Assembly (NCBI RefSeq): GCF_029542205.1
Contig: NZ_CP113783.1
Span: 310,001 to 374,000, forward strand
Source: Pseudoxanthomonas sp. SE1
Lineage (GTDB): Bacteria; Pseudomonadota; Gammaproteobacteria; Xanthomonadales; Xanthomonadaceae
Direction of reading: 5' to 3'
DNA: 64,000 nt
Shown: positions 19,243 through 27,662 of the stretch, piece by piece
How the letters are laid out: each line of letters starts with the position of its first letter
Numbering within the stretch: the first letter of the stretch is position 1
Made by a program: the position numbers and the translations under genes
Notes under the pieces: model-generated
What the model saw: the letters and a program-made list of their open reading frames with translations, nothing else
Told to the model about the DNA's origin: nothing
The model's database searches: none

Positions 19243-20063
19243 GGCCATCTCAACGCCGGGAGATGGCCCGAACAACGGTCGAAGGCGGACGCACGAACAT
19301 CCAGCACGCCTGCCGGACATTCGAGGTGAGTCAGACCTGCTACCGGTACCAGGCCAAGGCTTCGGACGAGAACGCCCGGATCGCGGACTGGCTGGTGCGA
19401 TTGACGACGACGTATCGCGACTGGGGCTTCGGTCTTTGCTTCCTGTACCTGCGCAACGTGAAGGGCCTGGGCTGGAACCACAAGCGGGTGTACCGCATCT
19501 ACCGGGAGTTGGAATTGAATCTGCGGATCAAGCCAAGGAAGCGACTTGTGCGCGAGAGGCCCGAGGCGCTGGCCGTGCCGGAGTCGATCAACCAGATCTG
19601 GTCGATGGACTTCATGCACGACCAGCTGGCCGATGGCCGCAGCTTCCGGTTGTTCAACGTCCTGGACGACTTCAATCGCGAGGGGCTGGCCATCGAGGTG
19701 GACTTGTCGCTGCCCTCTGCCCGGGTGATCCGATCGTTGGAACAGATCATCGAATGGCGTGGCAAGCCGCGTGTCATTCGCTGCGATAACGGACCTGAAT
19801 ACATCAGCGGGGCACTGCTGGCGTGGGCGGAACGCAACGGCATCCGGATCGAGCACATCCAGCCGGGCAAGCCACAGCAGAACGCCTACGTTGAACGTTA
19901 CAACCGCACGGTCCGCTACGCCTGGCTGGCCCGTACCCTGTTCGACACCATCGAGCAGGTGCAGGACAAGGCCACGCGCTGGCTATGGACTTACAACCAT
20001 GAGCGCCCGAACATGGCGCTCGGCGGCATCACACCAGCCATGAGGCTGGCGATGGCCGCATAG
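19236..20063 (+). CDS. IS3-family transposase OrfB, DDE integrase (copy 1)
   Basis: The catalytic part of the IS transposase, 275 codons if read from the ATG at the frameshift point. It contains the HTH_21 region ([23 protein letters not shown]) and the rve integrase core with DDE residues in [17 protein letters not shown] and [10 protein letters not shown]. The open frame extends upstream of the slip site as a shadow of orfA, so expression is expected as an OrfAB fusion. Confidence 0.93.
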   Translation: MVRPSQRREMARTTVEGGRTNIQHACRTFEVSQTCYRYQAKASDENARIADWLVRLTTTYRDWGFGLCFLYLRNVKGLGWNHKRVYRIYRELELNLRIKPRKRLVRERPEALAVPESINQIWSMDFMHDQLADGRSFRLFNVLDDFNREGLAIEVDLSLPSARVIRSLEQIIEWRGKPRVIRCDNGPEYISGALLAWAERNGIRIEHIQPGKPQQNAYVERYNRTVRYAWLARTLFDTIEQVQDKATRWLWTYNHERPNMALGGITPAMRLAMAA

Positions 20064-20101
20064 CTCCACTTTTGGCGACTGCTAAAAATGGGGGGATTAC
20101 C

Positions 20102-20191
20102 GATGGGCGTTGGCCGAGATGTATCGCCTTTCGCATTGCACTTGAAACCGAGTTGGGTCGAATGCGCGCCTTCTTAATGTCGGGCAGATGA
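20102..20191 (+). pseudogene. Displaced 3' end of the YcaQ-like gene
   Basis: After one copy of the GATG duplication, 20106-20191 continues the YcaQ-like frame exactly: GRWPRCIAFRIALETELGRM, then RAFLMSGR and TGA. This is the conserved C-terminal helix of the family. It has no start of its own and is not expected to be translated. Confidence 0.88.
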
Positions 20192-20212
20192 AGTGATGCC
20201 TCTAAGTATTGA

Positions 20213-20246
20213 GAGGGACGGGCAACCTTTCGGTCGCCCGTCCCTC
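20213..20246. terminator. Hairpin between convergent genes
   Basis: An 11-bp perfect stem, GAGGGACGGGC at 20213-20223 with complement at 20236-20246, around a 12-nt loop. There is no T-tract. It lies between the original 3' end of the YcaQ-like gene and the convergent secreted-protein gene, so it may terminate either transcript. Confidence 0.55.
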
Positions 20247-20330
20247 CGCATTTCGGTAGCTAGCTGTCGCGCGTTTTCTATCGAGCTAAGCACCACCATC
20301 AAACAGGTTTATCTGAAACTCGAGCATTCC

Positions 20331-21233
20331 CTAGCCGTTGGGCTGCGAATTGGAGACGTACTTGCATTTGAGCGTTTGTCCATCCCAGGTGCATTCAAGG
20401 CGATTGCTCGTATTTGAACCCGTCACGGGAATGCCCTGCGCTTGCAAAGCTCTAATCCAATTCAGAAGGCTGTCCGAGTTGCTGAAGAAGTACTGACCGC
20501 TGAAATCAGGTCCGCCGGCTGAAGTGTTCACAGATACGTCTGGAATTCTATTTCCCTCGGCATCTCGACTTGTGCCGGGGACGAGCTGTGCTTCGTTAAC
20601 GTTGTTCGCAGTTAGCGTGAACGTACTTGAGGTTCCGTCATTCCAGGTAATTACAACATTTATGCCGAAGTCACCAAAGAGCTGGGGTGCCGAAAGCACT
20701 GCGGACATAAACGTTAGGCCAAGTGCGTCAAGTTCCGCATTTCCAGTTCCTCCTGTCATGGCATACGCGATGTTCTGGCCGAGTCTGGTCCTTACAGTAT
20801 TTGAGCTCGCGACTTCGTATGCGTTAGAGCCAGTAAAGCCACCATACGGGTTTGCATAGAAAATCCCACGTGGATATCCCGTGTCTCGAGGGGAGCTAAC
20901 AATAGTTACGTTGCCCAAGCCTTGAGTTCTATAGTCGGTTACGGTCAAATAGAAGTAAGTAATTCCTGCGGGAACAGTCTGTCGAGAAGCAACTAGTGTG
21001 CCGCCTTCCCCTGCTTGTGGGTAAACATGAAAAAGGCGAACGCTTAAACTGTTGTTGTTTATTATGTAGTGATAGCCAGACCCAAGACTTATAGCTTTCC
21101 ATTGCCAATCGTTAATGGTTTGGCATGTGTCGCAGGTTGCAACTGAATTGGCCGCCGTCGCCGTGGGCGCCATAGAGAATTGCGCCAGACAAAGCAGTGC
21201 GGCTGCGAGGCCGGGAAGTTTTTTTGGATTCAT
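20331..21233 (-). CDS. Secreted protein of unknown function
   Basis: A 300-aa exported protein. I chose the ATG at 21233 (MNPKKLPGLAAALLCLAQFS), preceded by AAGGAGAGCC, because it opens a signal peptide cleaved near ATAAN. The mature part has a CDTCQ motif near the N-terminus, many Asn/Gly/Thr/Ser residues suggesting a beta-rich fold, and a closing pair of Cys (RLECTWDGQTLKCKYV). I recognise no family. Codon use is clearly more A/T-rich than the neighbours, so it was probably acquired horizontally. Confidence 0.7.
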   Translation of the reverse strand: MNPKKLPGLAAALLCLAQFSMAPTATAANSVATCDTCQTINDWQWKAISLGSGYHYIINNNSLSVRLFHVYPQAGEGGTLVASRQTVPAGITYFYLTVTDYRTQGLGNVTIVSSPRDTGYPRGIFYANPYGGFTGSNAYEVASSNTVRTRLGQNIAYAMTGGTGNAELDALGLTFMSAVLSAPQLFGDFGINVVITWNDGTSSTFTLTANNVNEAQLVPGTSRDAEGNRIPDVSVNTSAGGPDFSGQYFFSNSDSLLNWIRALQAQGIPVTGSNTSNRLECTWDGQTLKCKYVSNSQPNG

Positions 21234-21654
21234 TGTTGGCTCTCCTTGCTTTAGTGGAAAGATCACTTATCGTAATGCTTTGAAGAGTAATTTCGCTCGT
21301 TGCTCTTGCAACAAGGCCACTCTACACGGCAAGGCTTACGTAAACGTACTTACGAGAAGTTTGTCCAACTTCATGTTGAGTCCTTGAAGTTGTCTGCATG
21401 TTTAGCTGGTTCATGAAAGGCGGAAAGAAGTCGAGCGCCGTCATGCCAAGATCGCTCTGAGTCTTCGAGGTTGATTTAGCCAATGACAGAACTATCAATG
21501 AGTGCACCTCGTGCTCAATTTATGGGCATCGCAATACTGATCAAGCGGATAGTTCTGGCTTTCATGCATGTCTCGGACTCAAGCCTTTAAAATCCCAACC
21601 GCCAGCGAGCGTCGCAGCCGCCATCGCATCCGGCACCCCTCACTGGAGCTCTGC
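21234..21654. other. Intergenic, AT-richer, no gene supported
   Basis: About 420 bp between the divergent secreted-protein and DUF3817 genes. Only short reading frames without family signs occur, including one of 61 codons on the minus strand. The A/T-rich part next to 21250 probably holds the promoter of the secreted-protein gene. Confidence 0.5.
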
Positions 21655-21972
21655 ATGTCCCGTCCCCTCGCGCCCGCCGGGCGCCTGTTCGCTGTCGCTG
21701 CTTTCATCGAAGGCTTCACCTGGGCCGGTCTGCTGATCGGCATGTGGCTCAAGTACGGCCCGGTGGGCAACGAACTGGGCGTGAAGATCTTCGGCCCGTT
21801 GCATGGTGGCGCCTTCCTGTTCTACGTCGTGGTCACCGTGCTGTCGGCGCTGCGCCTGCGCTGGCCGTGGTGGGCCACGCTGCTGGCCGTCATCGCCGCC
21901 GTGCCGCCGCTGGTGACCGTGCCGCTGGAGATGTGGTTCCGGCGGATCGGGTTGCTCAGCGTGCGTACGTGA
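21655..21972 (+). CDS. DUF3817-like small membrane protein
   Basis: A 105-aa integral membrane protein with about three hydrophobic segments. It shows the DUF3817 pattern: FAVAAFIEGFTWAGLLIGMWLKY near the N-terminus and the central GPLHGGAFLFYVVVTVLSALRL, ending PLEMWFRRIGLLSVRT. Function is unknown in the family. The last 17 codons are repeated 1077 bp downstream, on the far side of an inserted DUF3883 gene. Confidence 0.75.
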   Translation: MSRPLAPAGRLFAVAAFIEGFTWAGLLIGMWLKYGPVGNELGVKIFGPLHGGAFLFYVVVTVLSALRLRWPWWATLLAVIAAVPPLVTVPLEMWFRRIGLLSVRT

Positions 21973-22006
21973 TGTCCCCAAGCGGCGGGCCGGGGCCCGC
22001 CCTACG
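21910..22006. repeat. Direct repeat A: DUF3817 3' end plus GC hairpin
   Basis: A 51-nt core at 21910-21960 is repeated at 22987-23037 with two mismatches. About 25 nt later comes a second shared block of 23 nt (21984-22006, starting GGCGGGCCGGGGCCC and ending CCTACG), repeated at 23057-23079. Together they bracket the DUF3883 gene. Confidence 0.85.
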
Positions 22007-22018
22007 TCGCTGCCGCGC

Positions 22019-22888
22019 TCAATTGCCCACGAGCGTTGCGCGGTAGCTCACCGGATCGAGCAGGCAACTTGCCGAAATTGGACCGTTGAGCGAGAACATG
22101 CTTGGACTCTTGCGGAAGTTGAACAAGCGGTAGAGGTAGAACTGGTCAACAGCCTCTTCCGAAAAGCCAACCTCGTTTGAACTCACGAAGAAGGGCGTTT
22201 CCGGGTCATAGGACGTGGTCTTTACCTCAATGAACCTTTCGCGGCCGTCGACATCGTATGAAAGTATGTCGAAGCCGAGCCCGTCGCCCTTCACCTTGGA
22301 CGTATGTTCAATCCGGTCGACGAGTTGCTTGGCGCCCTCATCGAAGAGTCTGCGGGCTTCAAACTCCATGACAAGTAGTTCGCCTGCATGCCCAAGTGAA
22401 CGATTCCTTGCCTCTCGCTCCAGGTAATCCCGCTTGATCGCAATGCGTTGAATGGCTGCGGCGGCTGCATCGTTGACGCGATACCTCGGCGCCGGAACCC
22501 CGACCACGAAATCTGAGAAATCAGTTATCAAGGGTGGTTCGGCAGCGGTTTCAACGCTTCGGATGGCGGCTTGGTCTAACACAGCATCCCGCGGCAATAG
22601 CTCGCCGACCACATCGATCAGAAGCTTCTGAACGTTTGCGAGCGGTTTGTAGCCCGACACGGACTGCACGCCCAGTGCATGAAGGACAGCGCTGATGTTG
22701 CGGAACTTGTACTCGATGGCGCCCGTGTTCCGTGCCGGGATCTGGCTGGCAAGCTGTCGAATGACCTCAGCCTTGACGAAGGTCTGTCCCAGTTCTTGCA
22801 TTCGAAGCATGCGCAAGTAGGCAAGGACCGTGATCTCGACCTCAGCCGCCGACCACGACTCCCCAGCTACACCGTCTTCGATTGCCAT
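22019..22888 (-). CDS. DUF3883-domain protein, putative restriction-endonuclease-like fold
   Basis: A 289-aa protein whose C-terminal half matches DUF3883 (NOV C-terminal type): NRSLGHAGELLVMEFEARRL, then KGDGLGFDILSYDVDGRERFIEVKTT, where D..FDI and EVKTT look like a PD-(D/E)xK-type site. The N-terminal half (about residues 10-110) is helical and may be a DNA- or partner-binding region. I preferred the ATG at 22888, with GGGAG upstream; an ATG at 22942 would add 18 residues. DUF3883 proteins occur in restriction-like and defence contexts. Composition is lower in GC than the flanks, and it sits between direct repeats. Confidence 0.8.
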   Translation of the reverse strand: MAIEDGVAGESWSAAEVEITVLAYLRMLRMQELGQTFVKAEVIRQLASQIPARNTGAIEYKFRNISAVLHALGVQSVSGYKPLANVQKLLIDVVGELLPRDAVLDQAAIRSVETAAEPPLITDFSDFVVGVPAPRYRVNDAAAAAIQRIAIKRDYLEREARNRSLGHAGELLVMEFEARRLFDEGAKQLVDRIEHTSKVKGDGLGFDILSYDVDGRERFIEVKTTSYDPETPFFVSSNEVGFSEEAVDQFYLYRLFNFRKSPSMFSLNGPISASCLLDPVSYRATLVGN

Positions 22889-22986
22889 GCGTCCACTCCC
22901 GACCCCGCTTTCCAGGATAGTGGATCTGTTTGCACCCGTCATTGGCGCGGGATTGCAGCGACAGCAGACGACCTACTGAGCGGCGG

Positions 22987-23079
22987 CTGGTGACCGTGCC
23001 GCTGGAAATGTGGTTCCGCCGGATCGGGTTGCTCAGCCAGTTTGATATCCCGGAGTGGCGGGCCGGGGCCCGCCCTACG
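22987..23079. repeat. Direct repeat B: second copy of DUF3817 3' end plus GC hairpin
   Basis: The 51-nt core (22987-23037) encodes LVTVPLEMWFRRIGLLS without a gene upstream, then diverges, then repeats the 23-nt GC-rich hairpin block (23057-23079). It is either the original 3' end displaced by insertion of the DUF3883 unit or a duplication made during insertion. Confidence 0.85.
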
Positions 23080-23082
23080 GAA

Positions 23083-23463
23083 TCATGGCACCTTGCGCAG
23101 CACGTGTTCCGCGTTCTCGCAGACCACCAGCGCGCCATCCCCGGTAACGGTACCGGTGGCCTGCACGCGATCGCCCGCTTTCAACGCTTGCACATCGTCC
23201 GGCGGCGGAGCCTTGCACAGGTTCCAGCGGGCGGGCAGATGCACATCGACTTGACCATTGGTCGCCGCGATCTTCACCACGGCGCTGCCGTCGTAGGTCC
23301 ATGGCGTGGTGTCCACGCTGACGACGGTGCCGTTGACGGTGGCCTGCTGGCCGGCCGCGAGCGTGGGGCTGGAGGTGGGTGGCGTGGTCGTGCAGGCGGC
23401 CAGCATCACGGTCGCGGCGAGGGTCGCGAGACGAGCGACGGGGAGGCGGGGCAGGGTCTTCAT
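23083..23463 (-). CDS. Putative lipoprotein, small beta-barrel (OB-like)
   Basis: A 126-aa exported lipoprotein. The signal sequence MKTLPRLPVARLATLAATVMLAAC ends in a lipobox (LAAC). The mature part is rich in short beta-like stretches (ATVNGTVVSVDTTPWTYDGSAVVKIAATNGQVDVHLPARW, then LKAGDRVQATGTVTGDGALVVC), suggesting an OB-type nucleic-acid/ligand barrel; this is inference. Its ATG overlaps the TGA of the DUF2272 gene (23460-23463), so the two are translationally coupled. Confidence 0.7.
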   Translation of the reverse strand: MKTLPRLPVARLATLAATVMLAACTTTPPTSSPTLAAGQQATVNGTVVSVDTTPWTYDGSAVVKIAATNGQVDVHLPARWNLCKAPPPDDVQALKAGDRVQATGTVTGDGALVVCENAEHVLRKVP

Positions 23464-24485
23464 GGGGTGTCCGTGGTGGCGGGCGAGGTGGCTTCCGCCG
23501 GGCACCTTGGCACGCCCGACCCGACGACGCAGTGAATGCAGCATTCCGCCTTCTCGGGTGATCCACTGCCCGGCGCGTCCTGCACCGGCGGCAGCGCACT
23601 CGGCAGCTTCGCCAGTTCCGCCGGCGGCTTGAGCCGCAGGATCGCCGCCCAGTCCTGGCGGTTCATGCTGCATGCGGCCTCGTTGTCCGGCGCGCACAGC
23701 GTGCCGTCGCCGATCCGCAGCGGCAGGCCACCCCAGAACTCGCCATTGCGGTTCAGCGGCAGCATCCGCATGGTCACGGCCTGCTGCACGTTGCCGCCGA
23801 TCGCGTACGCCGTGCTGTCGTTGTTCGGGTTCACCGCCACCACGATGTCGCAATGCATGTCCAGCGGACCGCCGCTGCGCAGCACCGGCAGCAGACCCTC
23901 ATGGCCGAACAGGCGGCCGGACTGGCGCACGTAGCAGATCATGTCGCCGACCATCGGCTTGGCCTTCGCCACGTCGATGACGTCGAAGGCGTTGGTCGAC
24001 GGGTCCTGGAACGCCGCCTGCACATAGGTGAAGTGGCGGCTGGAACCGCGGAAGCCCGGCACCCGGGCTTCGCGCATCACCCACGAGATGAAGGCGGCCG
24101 ACCACGGCGTGTCCACCACGAAGCCGCGGCAGGCTTCGGCCTGCGGACCGGTGGCGGAGGCGTACAGGCACTCGGTCGCACCGCGGCGGTGGCCGATGGC
24201 GCCGAGCAGGCCGCTGTCGCGCCAGTAGCGCGCGACGCGTTGCCAGGCGCGGTCATCGCCGAGCGACAACAACGAGGACTCCGCCTCCGCCATCGGCGCG
24301 TTCGCCAGTTTGCCCTCGCGGTCGATGAAGGGGCGGTACCACATCAGGTGCTCGCGGCAAGCGACCGCGGCGATGCGGGTGGCGACGTCCGACGGTGTCT
24401 GTTGCGCCAACTGCGGGCAGGCATCGGCCGCATACACGGCACCGGAGGTCAGCAGCAGGAAGGGCAGCAACAGCCATGCACGCAT
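23460..24485 (-). CDS. Secreted DUF2272-domain protein
   Basis: A 341-aa exported protein with signal peptide MRAWLLLPFLLLTSGAVYAA. The body fits DUF2272, a group often related to amidase/CHAP-like folds: WRDSG, then DTPWSAAFISWVMREARVPGF, HFTYVQAAFQ and VGDMICYVR with candidate catalytic Cys and a late Asp/His pair (PLDMHCDIVVAV). A cell-wall-related hydrolase role is possible but unproven. Upstream of and overlapping the lipoprotein gene by 4 nt. Confidence 0.72.
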   Translation of the reverse strand: MRAWLLLPFLLLTSGAVYAADACPQLAQQTPSDVATRIAAVACREHLMWYRPFIDREGKLANAPMAEAESSLLSLGDDRAWQRVARYWRDSGLLGAIGHRRGATECLYASATGPQAEACRGFVVDTPWSAAFISWVMREARVPGFRGSSRHFTYVQAAFQDPSTNAFDVIDVAKAKPMVGDMICYVRQSGRLFGHEGLLPVLRSGGPLDMHCDIVVAVNPNNDSTAYAIGGNVQQAVTMRMLPLNRNGEFWGGLPLRIGDGTLCAPDNEAACSMNRQDWAAILRLKPPAELAKLPSALPPVQDAPGSGSPEKAECCIHCVVGSGVPRCPAEATSPATTDTP

Positions 24486-24677
24486 CAGATGATCCTGAGA
24501 GTCGGTGATCCTTACCTACGCATGATGCCGCATCCGCAGGACACGGCGTCATCACGCGGCATGAAGGTATGGAAATGGTCGGCGATGGACGCCGTGGAGG
24601 ATGCGTCCGGCGGAACGCCTTGACCTCAATCGCGCTTGAGGTCGCACAGTGGCCGCCTGCCGAACAAGGAGACCGCC

Positions 24678-25517
24678 GTGACCGACACCCTCACCGACAT
24701 CGCGCTGTACCTGCAACGCCTGGGTCATGACCGCGCGCCGCCGCCCACGCTGGAAACCCTGCGCGCGCTGCAGCAGCGGCATACCGCCACGTTCCCGTTC
24801 GAAACCCTGTCCACCCTGCTGCACCTGCCCGTGCCGCTCGACCTGCCGGCCATCCAGCACAAGCTGCTGCACGAAGGTCGCGGCGGCTACTGCTATGAAC
24901 TCAACCGCGTTTTCCTGGCGTTGCTGCAACACCTGGGGTTCGACGCACGCGGCCTGACGGCGCGCGTGGTGATGGGAGGGCCGGAGGACGAACTGACCGC
25001 GCGTACCCATCTGCTGGTGCTGGTCACCGTGGACGGCCAGCGCCATATCGCCGATGTCGGCTTCGGCGGCATGGTGCCCACCGCACCGCTGCGGCTGGAC
25101 ACCGAGGACGTGCAGACCACGCCGCACGAGCCATACCGCATCACCCGGCATGACGGTCTGCACACCCTGCGCGCCCAGGTGGCCGGCGAGTGGCGGGCGA
25201 TGTACGTGTTCGACCTGCAACCGCAGGCCGAGATCGACTACATCGTCGGCAACTGGTACGTCAGCACGCATCCGGACTCGCCGTTCCTGGGCCAGCTGCG
25301 CGCCGCGCGCACCGGGCCGGGCTGGCGCAGGACGCTCAACAACGGCAGCTTCGCGCTCCATCGCCTCGGCCATGCGAGCGAACGGCGCAGCCTGCCGGAT
25401 GCCGATGCCGTGATCGCGGTGCTGCAGGATGAGTTCGGCATCCGCGTGCCGGACCATCCCGGCCTGCGTGCCGCCCTCGATGCGCGACTGCGGGCGGAAT
25501 CAACGGTCACGTCCTGA
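24678..25517 (+). CDS. nat: Arylamine N-acetyltransferase
   Basis: A 279-aa cytosolic NAT that transfers acetyl from acetyl-CoA to arylamines or hydrazines. The catalytic triad is visible: Cys in GRGGYCYELN, His in ARTHLLVLV and Asp in HIADVGFGG. The start is the GTG at 24678 with AAGGAG at good spacing. Length matches bacterial NAT. It stands alone between divergent and co-directional unrelated genes. Confidence 0.93.
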   Translation: MTDTLTDIALYLQRLGHDRAPPPTLETLRALQQRHTATFPFETLSTLLHLPVPLDLPAIQHKLLHEGRGGYCYELNRVFLALLQHLGFDARGLTARVVMGGPEDELTARTHLLVLVTVDGQRHIADVGFGGMVPTAPLRLDTEDVQTTPHEPYRITRHDGLHTLRAQVAGEWRAMYVFDLQPQAEIDYIVGNWYVSTHPDSPFLGQLRAARTGPGWRRTLNNGSFALHRLGHASERRSLPDADAVIAVLQDEFGIRVPDHPGLRAALDARLRAESTVTS

Positions 25518-25583
25518 GCCGTCTGGCGGTAGGGCCATGGCGGACGGTAAGCTCGCCGCTCCGCCGGCTGCCCTGGATCGTGC

Positions 25584-26552
25584 GTGTCCTTCCTCCTGCG
25601 TGTACTGCTGGTGTCTGCGTTTGCGTTGAGCGCGCACGCCGCCGAACCTGATCGCCGCATCGCCATCACCATCGACGACCTGCCATGGCAGCGCATGGGC
25701 AAGACGCCGGAAGCCGAATTGCCGGCAAGGCACGCGCAGTTGATGGCGCAGCTGGAGCAGGCCGGCGTGCCGGTGGTGGGGTTCGTCAACGAAGGCAAGC
25801 TGGAGATCGATGGCCAGGTGCAGCCCGCGCGCGTGGCGATGCTGCGCGACTGGCTGGAGGCGGGCTTCGAACTGGGCAACCACACCCATGGCCACCTCGA
25901 CCTGCATGCGGTCGGCCTGCCTGCGTTCCAGCAGGACATCCTGGATGGCGAGCGCGTGCTGCGCCCGCTGCTGGCGGAACGCGGACAGGTGCCGCGCTGG
26001 TTCCGCCATCCCTATCTGCGCGCGGGACGCACGCCGGAAGACCGTGCCACGCTGTCCGCGTTCCTCGGCGAACACGGCTACCGCATCGCGCCGGTGACGG
26101 TGGACAACGGCGAATGGGTCTGGGCCTTCGCCTATGCCAACGTGCTGGACGGCCAGCCGGATACGCCGGCGCGCGCCGCCACGCTGGAGCGCCTGCGCCG
26201 CGGCTACATCCCCTACATGCTCAACAAGGTCGACTACTACGAACGGCAATCGCAGGCGTTGCTGGGCCATGCGTTGCCGCAGGTGTGGCTGCTGCATGCC
26301 AACGAGCTCAACGCGGTGGCCTACGCCGAACTCGTGGCCGGCGTGCAACGGCGCGGCTACCGGGTGGTGACGCTGGACGAAGCGCTGCGCGACCCCGCGT
26401 ACGCCCGCGGCGAGGAGGGCTACAACGGCCGCTTCGGCCCCAGCTGGCTGCACCGCTGGGCGATGGCCGAGAAGAAACCCAAGGAGTTCTATGCCGGCGA
26501 GCCAGTGGTGTCCGGGTGGGTGCTGGCGCTGGCGGGCGTGGCATCGGAATAG
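25584..26552 (+). CDS. Secreted polysaccharide deacetylase (NodB-like)
   Basis: A 322-aa exported carbohydrate esterase-4-like protein, starting at GTG 25584 (FLLRVLLVSAFALSAHAAE signal peptide). NodB motifs are RIAITIDDLPW (catalytic/metal Asp pair), GNHTHGHLDLH (H-x3-H metal site), RWFRHPYLRAG (motif 3), and a late LLHANELNA. The substrate, peptidoglycan or another N-acetylated sugar polymer, cannot be read. It begins 66 nt after nat. Confidence 0.88.
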   Translation: MSFLLRVLLVSAFALSAHAAEPDRRIAITIDDLPWQRMGKTPEAELPARHAQLMAQLEQAGVPVVGFVNEGKLEIDGQVQPARVAMLRDWLEAGFELGNHTHGHLDLHAVGLPAFQQDILDGERVLRPLLAERGQVPRWFRHPYLRAGRTPEDRATLSAFLGEHGYRIAPVTVDNGEWVWAFAYANVLDGQPDTPARAATLERLRRGYIPYMLNKVDYYERQSQALLGHALPQVWLLHANELNAVAYAELVAGVQRRGYRVVTLDEALRDPAYARGEEGYNGRFGPSWLHRWAMAEKKPKEFYAGEPVVSGWVLALAGVASE

Positions 26553-26653
26553 CTGGCCCGCGGCGCCGGGTTTCCGCGTTGGTCCCGATGAACCAGGGTG
26601 GACCGGAGCGCAGGCCAGGCAGGGCGGAACCTCACGTTGCCGGAAACACGCGC

Positions 26654-26905
26654 ATGCAGAAGAAGGTGGACCTGTCGACCCTTCGCGGGCATCTGGTGGA
26701 AGTGGTGATCGAGCGGCCCGACGACCGCCAGCCATGGTCGCTCGCGGTGCGCGTGCGCGCCGTGCAGGGCGGTGCATGGAGCGATGCCTGGGTGGATGGA
26801 AGCCGCGGCTACTTCACCTGCCATGACGCGCTGGCCGCGGGGAAGGCGCAGGCAGCACGCATGATCGACGGCGATGCGCCGGTCAGTCCTCGCGCCGGAG
26901 GGTAG
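26654..26905 (+). CDS. Small conserved hypothetical protein
   Basis: An 83-aa protein, MQKKVDLSTLRGHLVEVVIE and onward, with an alternating strand pattern and RGYFTCHDALAAGKAQA near the end. It looks like a genuine small cytosolic protein (no signal peptide, few low-complexity stretches). I do not recognise a family. Its 3' end overlaps the convergent response-regulator gene by 23 bp. Confidence 0.55.
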   Translation: MQKKVDLSTLRGHLVEVVIERPDDRQPWSLAVRVRAVQGGAWSDAWVDGSRGYFTCHDALAAGKAQAARMIDGDAPVSPRAGG

Positions 26906-27662
26906 CCAGTTTCAGGAAGGCGTCGTGCTGGTAGCGGCTCATGCGCAACTGCTGGCCGGTATCCATGGTGACCACGTGATACCCGTTGAACCACGGATGG
27001 ATGTCCTTCACCCGGCGGATGTTGATGATGGCCGAGCGGTGCACACGCGCGAAGCGGCGCGGGTCCAGTCGCGTGGCCAGCGCGGCCATGGTCTCGCGCA
27101 GTTCGTGCACGCGGTCGGCCAGGTGCAGGCGCACGGTGTTGCCACTGGCCTTGATCCAGACGATGTCGTCCACGTCGACCAGCACCACGCGCTCGTCCTC
27201 GCGCACGGGGATCCGCTCCAGGTAGGCATCGCGCTGCTGCAGCGATGCGAGGGCCTGCATGATGCGGGCGGTGGCGTCGGCATCGGCGCCGCGCGCGGTG
27301 GCCAGCCGCTGCTTCGCACGGCGCAGTGTGTCGGCGAAGCGGTCGCGGCTGAACGGTTTGACCAGGTAATCCACCGCGTTCGCCTCGAAGGCGCGCACCG
27401 CGAACTGCTCGTATGCCGTCACGAACACCGTCGCCGGCATGCGCGACGCACCGATGGTGGCGACTACGTCCAGGCCGGTGATCGCCGGCATCTGGATGTC
27501 CAGGAACACCAGGTCCGGCGACAGGTCGCGGATCGCCGCCACCGCGGAAACGCCGTCCCCGCATTCGCCCGCCACCTCGATGTCCGGGTCTTCGCGCAGC
27601 AGCCGCAGCACCGCGTGCCGCGCGATCGGTTCGTCATCGATCACCAGCGCGGTCAGGCTCAT
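26883..27662 (-). CDS. LytTR-family response regulator
   Basis: A 259-aa regulator with an N-terminal receiver (ALVIDDEPIAR acidic pair, phospho-Asp in LVFLDIQMPAITG, TAYEQFAVRAFEANAVDYLVKPF) and a C-terminal LytTR DNA-binding domain (ERIPVREDERVVLVDVDDIVWIKASGN, FARVHRSAIINIRRVKDI). Its ATG overlaps the TGA of the sensor gene (27659-27662), so kinase and regulator are coupled. Similar pairs are AlgZ/AlgR and LytS/LytT; the regulon is unknown here. Confidence 0.93.
   Translation of the reverse strand: MSLTALVIDDEPIARHAVLRLLREDPDIEVAGECGDGVSAVAAIRDLSPDLVFLDIQMPAITGLDVVATIGASRMPATVFVTAYEQFAVRAFEANAVDYLVKPFSRDRFADTLRRAKQRLATARGADADATARIMQALASLQQRDAYLERIPVREDERVVLVDVDDIVWIKASGNTVRLHLADRVHELRETMAALATRLDPRRFARVHRSAIINIRRVKDIHPWFNGYHVVTMDTGQQLRMSRYQHDAFLKLATLRRED

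Larger units (their letters stand above)
18907..20101 (+). mobile_element. IS3-family insertion sequence, IS407-like group (copy 1)
   Basis: A 1195-bp element with imperfect terminal inverted repeats starting GGTAATCCCCCC at both ends. It is flanked by a 4-bp target duplication GATG (18903-18906 and 20102-20105). It carries orfA and orfB linked by a frameshift site. Same length and identical predicted proteins as copy 2 at 50354-51548, which lies in the opposite orientation. Confidence 0.95.
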
